A DNA stretch of 64,000 nucleotides from Myxocyprinus asiaticus (Eukaryota > Chordata > Actinopteri > Cypriniformes > Catostomidae): the NCBI RefSeq assembly GCF_019703515.2, contig NC_059362.1, positions 46,432,092 through 46,496,091 of the forward strand. Reading direction: 5' to 3'. Of the stretch, positions 49,472-61,558 are shown piece by piece. The notes beneath the pieces are model-generated. The model had not been told where the DNA came from. It saw nothing but the letters and a program-made list of their open reading frames with translations, and ran no database searches. Both the position numbers and the translations under genes were made by a program. The number at the start of each line of letters is the position of its first letter. The stretch's first letter is position 1.

Positions 49472-49985
49472 TACGCTCCTGTTCTATCCACTCCGTACGG
49501 GACTCGAACCGGCGTCTCCGGTATGGGAGGCGGGTGCGCTAACAAGGAGGCTAAAGGCTACAGCGCCTAGCATCAGTCACTAGTGCACCTCTTGAGGTCA
49601 GGAGAGTGAAGTTTGTACACATTGCACAGCTATCTATCAGCTGGCCACCGTTACACTCACCCCTCTAAACCTCACTCCCCTCATGGCTGTTCTGTCCCTG
49701 TTCTACCCGCTCCGTACAGGACTCGAACTGGAATCTCCGGCATGGGAGGCGGGTGTGCTAACAAGGAAGCTAAAGCCTCTGGCGTCAGTCGCTAGTGCAC
49801 TTCTTGATGTCAGGAGAGTGAGGTTTATACACATTGCACAGCTCTCTATCAGCTGGCCACCGTTACACTCACCCCCTAAACCTCACTCCCATCCGGGTCA
49901 CGGCACCATTGTGATGCTCTTGTTCTACCCGCTCCATACGGGACTCAAACTGGCATCTCCGGCATGGGAGGCGGGTGCGCTAATT
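49472..49985 (-). mobile_element. second tRNA-like SINE family, three tandem units of about 220 bp
   Basis: On the minus strand each unit has an A-box-like TTAGCGCACCCGCCTCCCAT and the B box GGTTCGAGTCC (positions 49500-49510; weaker at 49719-49729 and 49942-49952). The linker CAGCTGATAGA-type sequence (cagctggccaccgttacact on +) recurs between units. Spacing 219 and 223 bp. Confidence 0.75.
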
Positions 49986-49999
49986 TGAACAGGAATACA

Positions 50000-50814
50000 T
50001 CATGTTCATGTTTCGTGAATTATGCTACTCTTTTTGGTTCAGATTTAGGGCAATATGTTTTAGATTTCAAATTTATGGATTTTCGATTTCAAATGTATCC
50101 CAACCAATTTATATTTCCAATTTCCAAAAAATATATATATTTTTATTACCTTCAACATACGCCAATAGAATAAATTGTGCATTTAAAAAAATTTAAGGCA
50201 TTACATGTATTTATTTAATTGATCATTTTTTGTTGTATTTTTATTTATTGAAAGAAGCATTTCATGATGTATTTAATTATTGCATGATATATTTACTTTT
50301 TACATTGTGTCCATTATATCCCTCCATAAATATAATTGTCATTCTGGAATCAGTCTAGTGATTGTTAAAGTTTTGTTTTGGTCAGGGCAATAGATTACAT
50401 TGGCCTTTCTGGAGTTTTTCCATTAAATATTAATGATATCTTTTTTATGCATGTTTATGAACATTAAATGCCACATACCAGCAATAAATGAATGAATGGA
50501 TGACATGAATGTATGATCCACACTATATCTTAATATTGCATGGTTCACATTGGATGCTCTTTCTTATGTATTAAAGCACAAGCTCTCACAGACTCGCAGG
50601 CTTTTGTATCTCCGCTAGTCCTCGACCCACGTGCATGACTCAAGGTTTCTGCCATGTTGCCATGCCAACAAGGCCATTTGGATTTATTTACCCTGAGAGA
50701 CACTGAAGGAGGAATTGAAGGGAAAACCGGAGGGATGAAAGGAGAGGAATTTTGAGTGAGTCAGGGAGTGAGTGCACTCTTGAGTATTTTAATGAATAAT
50801 ATGAAAACAGGAGT
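50000..50814 (+). other. fig4 intron, nothing recognised
   Basis: AT-rich non-coding sequence before the pyrimidine satellite. Confidence 0.45.
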
Positions 50815-53800
50815 TTGGAGCTCTTCTCTTCTCATCTAGTCTCGCATCTTCTCTTCTATCTTCTCTCTCTGGTTTCTTGTCGTAGAACTTCTCTGCTTCC
50901 ATCTTCTCTTTACTTCTCATCTTGTCGTCTCATCACTCCTTCTCAAGTTTTCTCAATCTCTCTTGACTTGTCTTCTTTTCTCGCATCTTCTCATCTTGTC
51001 CCTTCTCATTTAATCTTGTCTCAAATCTTCTCATCTAGTCTCTCTTCATCTTTAATCTTCTCTTTTTATATTGTCTCTTCTTGTCTTAAATCTCATCTCA
51101 ATTCTCCTCTTTTCATCTCATCTCATCTCATCTCAAATCTTCTCTTCTCTTAAACCTTCTCATCTCGGATCGTCTCATCGCAAATCTTTTCTTCTCATCT
51201 TGTCTCTTTTCGTCTCAAATCTTCTCTTCTCATCCCTTCTTGCCTCACATCTTTTCTCATGTTGTCTTTTTTCATCTCATCTCTTCTCATCTCAGATATT
51301 CTCTTTTCATCTCATCTCATCTTATTTCAAATCTTCTCTTATCTTGTCTCTTTTTGTCTCAAATATTCTCTTCTCATCTCAAATCTTCTCTTCTCATCTC
51401 TTCTCACCTCACATCTTTTCTCATGTTGTCTCTTTTCATCTCATCTCTTCTCATCTCAAATCTTCTCTTATCTAGTCTCTTCTCATCTTAAGTCTTCTTA
51501 TCTCATTTTTTCCTCAAATCTTCTCTTCTTAAATCTTCTCATCTCAAATCTTCTCTTCTCATCTCTTCTCACCTCACATCTTTCTCATGTTGTCTCTTTT
51601 CATCTCATCACTTCTCATCTTAAATCTTCTATTTTCATCTCATCTCATTTTTTCTCAAATCTTCTCTTCTCAAATCTTCTCATCTCAAATCTTTTCTTCT
51701 TATCTTGTCTCTTTTTGTCTCAAATATTCTCTTCTCATCTCTTCTGAACTCAAATCTTCTCTTCTCATCTCTTCTCGCCTCACATCTTTCTCATGTTGTC
51801 TCTTTTCATCTCATCACTTCTCATCTTAAATCTTCTATTTTCATCTCATCTCATTTTTTCTCAAATCTTCTCTTCTCAAATCTTCTCATCTCAAATCTTT
51901 TCTTCTTATCTTGTCTCTTTTTGTCTCAAATATTCTCTTCTCATCTCTTCTGAACTCAAATCTTCTCTTCTCATCTCTTCTCGCCTCACATCTTTTCTCA
52001 TGTTGTCTCTTTTCATCTCATCTCTTTTCATCTCAAATTTTCTCTTATCTTGTCTCTTCTCATTTTAAGTCTTCTTATCATCTCATTTTTTCTCAAATCT
52101 TCTCTTCTTAAATCTTCTCACCTCGTACCTTCTCATCTCAAATCTTCTCTTCTCATCTCTTCTCACCTCACATCTTTTCTCATGTTGTCTCTTTTCATCT
52201 CATCACTTATCTTAAATCTTCTATTTTCATCTTGTCTCATCTCAAATCTTCTCTTATCTCGTCTCTTCTCATCTTGTCTTCTTATCATCTAATTTTATTT
52301 CTCAAATCTTTTCTTCTCATCTTGTCTCTTTTCGTCTCAAATCTTCTCTTCTCATCTCTTCTCGCCTCACATCTTTTCTCATGTTGTCTCTTTTCATCTC
52401 ATCTCTTCTCATCTTAAATCTTCTCTTATCTTGTCTCTTTTTGTCTCAAATATTCTCTTCTCATCTCTTCTCACCTCACATCTTTTCTCATGTTGTCTCT
52501 TTTCATCTCATCTTGTCTCATCTCAAATCTTCTTTCATCTTGTCTCATCTCAAATCTTCTCTTATCTAGTCTCTTCTCATCTTAAGTCTACTTATCTAAT
52601 TTTTTCCTCAAATCTTCTCTTCTTAAATCTTCTCATCTAGTATCTTCTCATCTCAAATCTTCTCTTCTCATCCCTTCTCACCTCACATCTTTCTCATGTT
52701 GTCTCTTTTCATCTCATCACTTCTCATCTTAAATCTTCTATTTTCATCTCATCTCATCTTATCTAAAATTTTCTCTTATCTTGTCTCTTCTCATCTTAAG
52801 TCTTCTTATCTCATTTTTTCTCAAATCTTCTCTTCTTAAATCTCACCTCGTATCTTCTCATCTCAAATCTTTTCTTCTTATCTTGTCTCTTTTTGTCTCA
52901 AATATTCTCTTCTCATCTCTTCTGAACTCAAATCTTCTCTTCTCATCTCTTCTCGCCTCATATCTTTTCTCATGTCTCTTTTCATCTCATCTCTTCTCAT
53001 CTCAAATCTTCTCTTGTCTCTTCTCATCTTAAGTCTTCTTATCATCTCATTTTTTCTCAAATCTTCTCTTCTTAAATCTTCTCACCTCGTACCTTCTCAT
53101 CTCAAATCTTCTCTTCTCATCTCTTCTCACCTCACATCTTTTCTCATGTTGTCTCTTTTCATCTCATCTCTTCTCATCTCAAATCTTCTCTTATCTTGTC
53201 TCATCTTATCTCAAATTTTCTCTTATCTTGTCTCTTCTCATCTTAAGTCTTCTTATCATCTCATTTTTTCTCAAATCTTCTCTTCTTAAATCTTCTCACC
53301 TCATATCTTCTCATCTCAAATCTTTTCTTCTCACCTCACATCTTTTCTCATCTTGTCTCTTCTCGTCTCAGATCTTCTAATCTCGCCTTTTCTCATCTCA
53401 GATCTTATCTCGTGCCGTCTTCAATCTCTCCTCACCTCAAATCTTTTCTTCTCATCTTAGATCTTCTCCTCTCGTCCCTTTGCATATTGTCTCAAATCTT
53501 CTTTTCATCTTGTCTCTTCTTGACTCAAATCTTCTCATCTCTTATCATCTCAAATCTTCTCTTATCATCTCATCTCTTGTTTCAGATCTTTTCCCCACCT
53601 TGTCTCCTTTAATCTCAAATATATTTTGTCATCTTGTCTATTTTCATCTTAAATCTTCTCATCTCTTATCTCATCTCATTTCAAACCTTCTCCTCATCTC
53701 ATCTGTTTTCATCTAAATTTTTTTTCTCTTCTTGTCTCAGATCTTCTCCCCTTCTCGTCTCTTTTGATCTCAAATCTGCTCTTATCTTGTCTCTTCTCAT

Positions 53801-54125
53801 CTCTTGTCTTAAATCTCTCCTTATCTCAAATCTTCTCATCTCATCCCTTTGCATATCATCTCAAATCTTCTTTTCATCTGGTCTCTTCTCGTCTCAGATC
53901 TTCTCTTATCATCTCATCTGTTCTCATTTCAAATCTTCACATCTCATCTGTTTTCATCAAAAAAAAAATGTTCTCTTCTTGTCAGATCTTCTCCCCTTCT
54001 CGTCTCTTTTTATCTCAAATCTTCTCCTCATCTCTTTTCCGATCTTCTCTTATCATCTCGTCTCTTCTCTTTTCAAATCATCTCCTCATCTCATCTCTTT
54101 TCATCTTCTGAAATCTCATCCCATT
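50815..54125. repeat. 3.3-kb pyrimidine-rich satellite (TCTCATCTC type)
   Basis: Built from TCTTCTCTTCTCATCTC, CTCAAATCTTCTC and TTGTCTCTTTT words. A longer unit with ACCTCACATCTTTTCTCATG and ttgtctcttttcatctc recurs about every 0.1-0.2 kb. The + strand is nearly all C and T apart from isolated A and G. Gives many false Ser/Leu-rich frames. Confidence 0.95.
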
Positions 54126-54730
54126 TTTTTCTCTTTAAAGTCCACCAAACTGTATAGTAAATTAACTTTAAGTATGTAACTGAAGACTTAAGGTGCTGTA
54201 AGCGATATAAGCCATTCTGAATCTGCCACGAGACTGAGTCGTCTAATAAGACACGCCCCCTTTTACCAGAACCCTGCCCTTCACAGATACTTTTGAGACT
54301 GACACTGAGCAGAAGAGCAACAGTGTATCTTCTCAGGGTTGTCAGACACACAGTTTGTTCGCTGTTTACACAGTCTAGTGCTGTCACAGGGACCGTGAGA
54401 TATCTCCAGACATTTATTTCAGAGATAGTATTTTTCAGGGAGTAAAAACCATTCCATTCCACAGCAGCTTTAATTTAATAGGAAAGAATAGAATATATCT
54501 GGGTCTGTGGAAATTGTTGTAAATACAGTAACATACATGTGACATGTGCATGGTACACATATAGGACAAATATAATGTGCAATGTGCAATACAAAGCCAT
54601 CAAAACCATGCAGAACACACATACAATGTGCAATGTACTGCACAGACACATGCTTGCTTCATGTGTGTAAGTACCTCAAATTGTCACTACATGCTTTACA
54701 TGCATGTTCAATTTGTAGCATCTGTGTGCA
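54126..54730 (+). other. fig4 intron, nothing recognised
   Basis: Contains GAGACTGAGTCGTCTAATAA and aca-rich stretches; no gene seen. Confidence 0.4.
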
Positions 54731-54732
54731 TG

Positions 54733-54757
54733 TGCGTGTGTGTGTGTGTGTGTGTGT
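54733..54757. repeat. (GT)n microsatellite
   Basis: Short GT run following tgtgcatgtgc. Confidence 0.9.
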
Positions 54758-55059
54758 ATGCATTTCTGTGTTCGATCTGTTTTACAGCTCAGTTTGCAAC
54801 ATACAGTCATTCATTACCTTGAGTTAACCTTCTGATGCATATTACCTGCAAAAATGGCAAGAAATTTGTCAAAACGGTAAGCTTCTTTCTGATTGGCTGG
54901 TTTTATGTAAATTCTAGGAGTCAGGGTGCACGTTTATGTCAGTCTCCGTTCACAGGTTGCACTTCTGAGGAAGAATTAGTCTCTGGATTTGACAAAGTTT
55001 ACAAAATTCTTGACTTTAAATCTTTGAAAGATATTCAAGAAGATATATTCTCTAAAACA

Positions 55060-55175
55060 ACTCTTAATATTTTATTCTCAAGTAAATTCAAGTAAAATCT
55101 TCTTTTAAGGATGTTTAGATATTTTTACAGGAAAGTATGATAAAAATACTGATTAAGAATGATTTTTGCAGTGTG
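55060..55175. repeat. TGCAGTG-family MITE fragment
   Basis: Taaaatcttcttttaaggat, GATATTTTTACAGGAAA and ATTTTTGCAGTG as in 1831-1965. Confidence 0.65.
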
Positions 55176-55488
55176 TTTACTTGTGATTATTTATTCATCT
55201 GTAGAACATTTGTTTAAATGTGCACCAGTATGTTTGCATATTGTTGGGTGTTACTGGAATGTTTACAGCAGGAAATTAGGACAAAAGTATATAAACCAAG
55301 GTAGTGGATATTTATCAGTATGTACTAAACTTGTGAGACGTCCACACTGATGCACAGATTAATTTATAAAGGCTTCATGCAGTACTCACTAAATCCTCTG
55401 ATTATTTGCCATAGTGTCATAGTGACCTGTTGCCATGGCAGGAGAAACGTGTGCCACCGAATCTGTTTCTCAGGTTTCAGCTTCCTGT

Positions 55489-55490
<2 letters not shown>

Positions 55491-55529
<39 letters not shown>
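55491..55529. repeat. (CA)n microsatellite
   Basis: About 19 CA units. Confidence 0.95.
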
Positions 55530-55531
<2 letters not shown>

Positions 55532-56220
55532 CAGCTGTGCATTAAATTGGGTTCATATGTGAGTAAGTGAATGAATGTGCTTTTATGTCCAGTTATGCTA
55601 AATGTTAGGATGAGAGAATGCTGGTTGGGTCAATGGGGTGACACTCAAGTTATTCAAGAATACATTCAAAATGCAATTCACACAAAAATATTATTTGAAT
55701 ATATATATATATATATATTTTTTTACATGAAACTGTTTTTAGTACCATTAAACAAACTATGAAAAGAAATCGTAAAAAAAATAAAAATAAAAAAAAAAGT
55801 GCACTTTTTTATCACAGTACAATTACAATATGAATAAAATATTATTTTTTTCAATACAAATGTTTTTCATATGTATTTTATGCACCAAACACTATATTGA
55901 TATTTAAAAAAGGGAAATTGTAAAAAAAAAATTTGCTGGCTCTCAGGAACTTATGGTAATATTTCATGTAAAATAACGAGATCTTTATAATGACAGAGCT
56001 GGCTGCATATATGAAAATACACAGAAATATAAGTTCACACTTTAAATATAACTTATAAAATGTATTTGTCAGAATTTTCAAAGCAGTGTGATGCACGAAT
56101 GTAATGTAATGATGATTGAGAGATACACTTCAAAAGCCTGTTGTATCATGTTTGATACATGGAATTCAACTGGTATTTTCAATAAAATAATATACAAAAG
56201 TTTTACCAAGCACAAGTTGC

Positions 56221-56561
56221 CCAGTCAGGCTTCCTAAGCAACCAATTGGCCCGGTTGCTAGGGTGGGTAGAGTCACATGGTGTAACCTCCTCGTGGTTGC
56301 TATAATGTGGTTCTCGCTCTCTGTGGGGCATGTGGTGAATTGTGCGTGGATGCCGCGGAGAATAGCGCGAGCCTCCACACGTGCTAGGTCTCCGCTGTAG
56401 CGCGCTCCACATGCCACGTAATAAGATGCGTGGATTGACGGTCTCAGACGTGGAGGCAATTGAGATTCGTCCTCACTACCCCACCACGAGGACTTAGAGC
56501 GCATTGGGAATTGGGCATTCCAAATTGGGGAGAAAAGAGGAGAAAATAAAAAAACAAACAA
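56221..56561 (+). mobile_element. SINE, copy 7, headless but with perfect 16-bp target duplication
   Basis: ACCAAGCACAAGTTGC at 56205-56220 and 56562-56577. The insert begins inside the body (CCAGTCAGGCTTCCTAAGC), so the tRNA head was never integrated. It ends in GGGGAGAAAAGAGGAGAAAA and an A-rich tail. Confidence 0.92.
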
Positions 56562-57039
56562 ACCAAGCACAAGTTGCTTATATTCAGCAAATACTCATTT
56601 TAAAATATCAGTAACAATATAATCATTACTGTCACTTTTACTGTCATTTATCCCAACATAAGAGTCACTTTTCATTTTAAATAGATCGATATAAACATTG
56701 AAACCACTTTTATTTCACAAATAACCACTAGATGGTGCCATAAACATGTGAAACTTACATACCATAGGTTGATTGACTCGTCAGCTTGAACAGAGAGTGA
56801 AACAGGAGCCGTCAAACGTTGTGTATATCAGATATTTTAACATTTGTATGAAAAGGCACAGTTTGTCCAGGTCAAATTCCGTAACCATAAGAAAACATCT
56901 TGAAATTTGTGACTTAAAAATTAATAAACATTCATACATTTTTGTCTACCGCAAATTAATGATTAAGTTGTGTACACTCACATGTGTTCAAGGTGCAAGA
57001 AAAGTATTTGAATATATTTGACTTGGTTACACCACATGA

Positions 57040-58440
57040 CATTTTTAAAGTCATCAAATAATTTTTTTATTTAATTTTTTGTAGAAAATGCTATAAATGT
57101 TTTTCAAAAAGGTTTAAAACCAACATGGACACATGTAAATATATATTTTATAAAATATATATTTTAAAAGATTTCTAATCTCCGATAACATTATTTGTCT
57201 ATGACCCTTCGCCTTTTGAAAACATCCTAATGACTAATAAGGGGTCATATTCGACTCTTTTTCTTTAGCATTTTATTATTTCATTTATTGTGGCTTGTGT
57301 AGTCTTGTTGATGTTTTTTAAGGATGAGTTCATGTCACACAACCCGTCTATGTTGACATTTGTCTAATTTGATGAGCTTCTACTAAGTGATGAATTAATT
57401 TGCTTCAAAATACTGTGAAGCTTTGATTGGACGCACGACCTTGGACATCAACAACTAAAGATATAGAAAGTTGGTATTAGCACAGTAGTTCATCTCCTTG
57501 GCATGACATCTTGCAAGATATTTTTCTGCATTCTGGCATGCAGTTTATCATAATAAAACTGATAAACAATCTTCTACACTGTTCAGACACAAGTCTCTAT
57601 CTTAATTGAGCGTAATCATACTCTACGTCCACACCGTGCACTCCACATCCATTTTTCATAGATTACACTAATTTTGTGCCCAAGCAGAGCTTTATTTTTC
57701 ATATGTGAGATTTTGGAGCCCGTGGTTGGGTGTTATAGTGCCGGCTGGCCGTACCTTGAGAGCACGTGTCACATACGCTTTTGTCTCGTGCATGCACTGC
57801 GATAAATGAACTCAATGGCCGCAACAAGATGCTATAACTCATGAAATATTTAAACGTTAAATTCATTACCTTCTCCACTGTAATTACAGTGTAAGTTTGT
57901 GTTGGCTGAGGCGCATGCTGTCACTCTTTAACGCATTAGTCACATCTTGGGTTTAATCAATATGCGTCGAGTGAAAAACGAAATGCATAATGTTCCTCTG
58001 AGAGTCCCAGGAACGCCACATGCCCCATGGCGGGAAACACTGATCATAATCACACTACACAAAACTTTTGTTATGTAACTGGGTTTGAGTGTGTAGTTTT
58101 GTGAAACCCCTCCAGTGGAGATTTCACTGTATTTTATTGCTTTTTATCTTTGATGTGTTTAGAGAGAACGTGACTCACTTTTATGCTACTTTAAAAGACA
58201 CATGTCAGTAATGACGAGTGCTACAATCTAGTATTTGTAAATGGCCCCTAGGGACCCATAAAATGTGCTCAAATAGACTACAATAGTGTAGACTGGGTTA
58301 TCTCATTATTTTAAGTTAGTTATTACAAAAAATGTTTAAACATGGCAGTGATGTCTGTCTGCCTGTCTATATTATAAAAGATATCATAATATATATAAAA
58401 TAATATGTTAACATACAAAAATCACTCTTAGCAGCAGTGT
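57040..58440 (+). other. fig4 intron, nothing recognised
   Basis: AT-rich, non-coding. No repeat partner in the window and no plausible exon by splice and frame. Confidence 0.45.
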
Positions 58441-58449
58441 TTTCTACAG

Positions 58450-59390
58450 TGACAATAAAAAGTATATGAACCCTTTGGAATTAGCTAGTTTTCTGCATTA
58501 ATTGGTCATAAAAGGCACAAGTATAGACAAACACAATGTACTTATGCTAACAGCACATACAAAATTATAATCTGTCATGTCTTTATTGAACACATACCAT
58601 TAAATATTCACAGTGCTGTAGAAAAAGTATGTGAACCCCTAGGTTAAAGATGTCAGGAGTTGGCAAACCTGGCACCCAATTAATAAAATGAGATTGGAGG
58701 TGTGGGTTAGAGCTACTTTGACTTATAAAAAGCACTCAAACATTTTGAGTTTGCTATTCACAAGAAGCATCTACTGACGTGGACCATGCCTCACAAAAAA
58801 AGATCCCAGAAGACCTACGATCAAGAACTGATGCTTTGTACAAAGCTGGAAAGTGTTACAAAGTTATCTCGAAGAGTTTAGATATTCATCTGTCCACAGT
58901 TAGACAAACTGTCTATAAATGGAGACGATTTAGTACTATAGGTACTCTCACTAGAAGTGGCCGTCCAGCCAAGATGACTCAAAGGGCACACCGCAGAATG
59001 CTCAGTGAGGTAAAGAAGAATCCTAGAGTGACAGATAAAGACTTGAAGGAATCATTGGAACTGGTTAACATCTCTGTTCATGAGTCTACTATACGGAAAA
59101 CATTAAACAGACATGGTGTCCATCATGAAGGAATCCGCTGCTTTCCAACAAAAACATTTCTGCATGCCTAAAGTTTTCCAAAGACCACCTTGACACTCCA
59201 CAACACTACTGGGAAAATGTTTTGTGGACTGATGAAACTAAGGTAGAATTATTTGGGAAGAACCAGCAGCACTACGTGTGGCATAAAAAGGGCACCGCAT
59301 ACCAACATGAAAACATCATCCCAATGGTGAAGTACGGTGGAGGGTGCATCATGATTTGGGGCTTATTTGGGGCCTGAACAGCTTGCCATC
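58450..59390 (+). mobile_element. Tc1-like transposon, right end missing
   Basis: Left end region contains the paired repeats CAGTGACAATAAAAAGTATA (58449) and CAGTGCTGTAGAAAAAGTAT (58612), each followed by gtgaacccc/tgaaccc. The transposase gene follows. Sequence similarity stops near 59390 with no right inverted end. Confidence 0.85.
58785..59385 (+). pseudogene. Tc1 transposase, frameshifted and C-truncated
   Basis: Has a helix-turn-helix region [20 protein letters not shown], then [31 protein letters not shown] and STIRKTLNRHGVHHE. A shift near 59150 moves into the frame with HYWENVLWTDETK, holding the second catalytic Asp, and KYGGGCIMIWG. A stop follows and the PDLNPIEH part with the last acidic residue is absent. 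Confidence 0.9.
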
Positions 59391-59473
59391 ATTGTTTAAA
59401 ATCAAATAAATAAATGACATTTTAATGCAAAAATTCAGTATTTATATTTTAATATGTTTAATTAAAATATCAT

Positions 59474-59700
59474 TGTAAGGGGGTTTCGTGGAAAGGAGGA
59501 GGCGAGAACCGGCTTGACAACTTAAATAACAATTTATTAACCAAAAAACACAACTAAAAACACACAGTACAGCTGCCTGCAATTCTCTCTCTCTCGAACT
59601 GTCGTCCCCGGCCGCCTTTATCCCTCGCGCGCCCCCATCAGGCTGATTGGGGACCGGGTGTGTCTCATTCCAGCCCGGCCCCGCCCTCCTCGGCTCTACA
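59474..59700 (-). mobile_element. solo LTR of the miniature LTR family
   Basis: 227 bp, TG...CA, flanked by a perfect ATCAT at 59469-59473 and 59701-59705. Matches the LTRs of copy B: GGAAAGGAGGAGGCGAGAAC, CGGCTTGACAA and GGCCCCGCCCTCCTC. This fixes the LTR borders and the 5-bp duplication for the family. Confidence 0.9.
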
Positions 59701-59705
59701 ATCAT

Positions 59706-60377
59706 TTATTACAAAAAAAACTTGGTTACTAATTAATTACTTGGCAAATCTTTTTTGAGTAAGTACACAGTTGAGTAAGTGAGTGAAATGTTGATTCAGT
59801 AACCACTTTGATTCAGTGAGTCATTCAGTGGAGAGTTTGTCAAAATAATAAAAGAACCGGTTCAAAAGAGTCATTTGCTTGTGAGTCGGACTACTCTGAT
59901 TGCGCTGTGTTTTTGTGTACAATAGAAAGACGTCTTTTCTTGCAATTATGCAAAGATTTCTTTTCAAAATCATTTATTTTGTTGTGGATTCAGTGACGAC
60001 AGTGCAGGAAACACTGACTCTGAGTTCATTTCATTATATTGAATTAAATAAAAATATTAAATTACTAGCACTAATAATCTTGTTTCTTGCCTGGCAAAAT
60101 GCAGTTCTGAGCTTGTTCAATTATTTTCGTTACATAATTTCACTGTTTAGTACAAGTTTGAGAATAATTTTTGTAGCAACATTGCAGACTCGCCATATTA
60201 TAAGAATAGATAAGTGCATCTGCGCATCTTCACTCTTGAAAAGGAAACGTATTGTTTCTAATGATGTCACACACTATTACAATACAGCAAGTGTGACTGT
60301 GGATAATGATCTGTAAAGTTATGTTTTTATGGGTTTATATTATACACATACACTGTGTGTGACCTTTGACCTTACAG
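59706..60377 (+). other. fig4 intron before the last visible exon
   Basis: GTGAGTCATTCAGTGGAGAG and AAGAACCGGTTCAAAAGAGT (59790-59875) are repeat-like words. A 138-codon open frame at 59900-60316 resembles no known protein. Confidence 0.4.
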
Positions 60378-60475
60378 GATCAGCCGCAGCTGCAGCGTCT
60401 GCCGCCGGTCAAAGAGACGTACGGACTGAATCTGTTGGCGTACCCCCCTGATGAAGACCTTCTCATATATCACAG
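60378..60475 (+). CDS. fig4: fig4 exon: C-terminal region, last one in window
   Basis: Acceptor tttgaccttacag and donor cacag|gtcaga bound 98 nt. It encodes DQPQLQRLPPVKETYGLNL and LAYPPDEDLLIYH, ending with two bases of a codon. It is less conserved than the SAC exons, but the KExYGxNL and EDxxIYxR pattern matches the mammalian C-terminal region. The phases agree with the exon at 43554. The next exon should start with FVQLGQ-like sequence; none was seen before 64000. Confidence 0.88.
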
Positions 60476-60888
60476 GTCAGAAGACATTCAATACATGACA
60501 TCAAAATCAACCATTTTTACTTTCTTACAGTCAACATAATAAAAGGTTTGTGTTATAATGTTAATGTACTAACTTGTTCTGCCTCTAAAACAACTTTTCT
60601 TTTCTGCTGATGTCACTGAGTCCCTGTGGGCGGGAATAAAGACTTATATTAACCAATAATATCACAGCCTAACTTGTCCCGCCTTAAATTACTGAATATT
60701 CTGTTTCACACTGAAATAAGCCACATTATGGAAGTTAAATTGTTGCGAATGACTAAATGGACAGTAGACAGAATCTTTTCCAGCTGTGGTCCTGTCCATC
60801 AGTCATCATTTGAGCCGTCAGTGGCCAATGGCCATGTTTACATGCACCCTCATAATGTGATTATAATGCAGTTAAGGCAATAATGCGA

Positions 60889-61489
60889 TTAACCCCTCCT
60901 TGGTCTTAACGATCAAGTCCCTATATTGTCCTTAAGGGTCAAATTGCCCCTTTTTTTTTCAATTTCAAAAGCTTGTAATAAAGGCTCTGTTTGCTCTATC
61001 TCTCTACTTTTGGTCTTAAATCGTTCGTCTAGGTTCCAGCTAACAATAGGAAAAATATATTTTTCTCTATCAACTTCTATTCCAATATACAGACCTGAAA
61101 GGCAGGGGATGCCCCAACACAGCTTCAAAAATCTAGTTAAAAAAAGATTCAAAAGCTTGTAATAAAGGCTCCGTTTGCTCTATCTCTCTACTTTTGGTCT
61201 TAAGTCGTTCGTTTAGGAACACTAACACTAGAAAAAAGATTCTAGTAAGATTTTTTTTTATCTATCACAGTATACAGATCTGAAAGGCAGGGGGAGCCCC
61301 AACTCCGCCCATAGACATCCAGTCTCATTAAGCCTCACCATAAAATTGTAGAAAAAGTCAAAATGTTATATAAGAACACTCATACTCAAAATTTCATACA
61401 CACACACAACACATAAGTACATACACACAGACACCCACAAACACTCATTGACAACAGACACAAATGCAAACACAAGATTTATATATATA

Positions 61490-61558
<69 letters not shown>

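Noticed and set aside
50815..54179. Many Ser/Leu-rich frames resembling membrane proteins
   Set aside because: All arise from the pyrimidine satellite; hydrophobic look comes from TCT/CTT/ATC codons.
59900..60316. 138-codon open frame near the last exon
   Set aside because: AT-rich, no recognisable domain, no conserved composition; likely chance.
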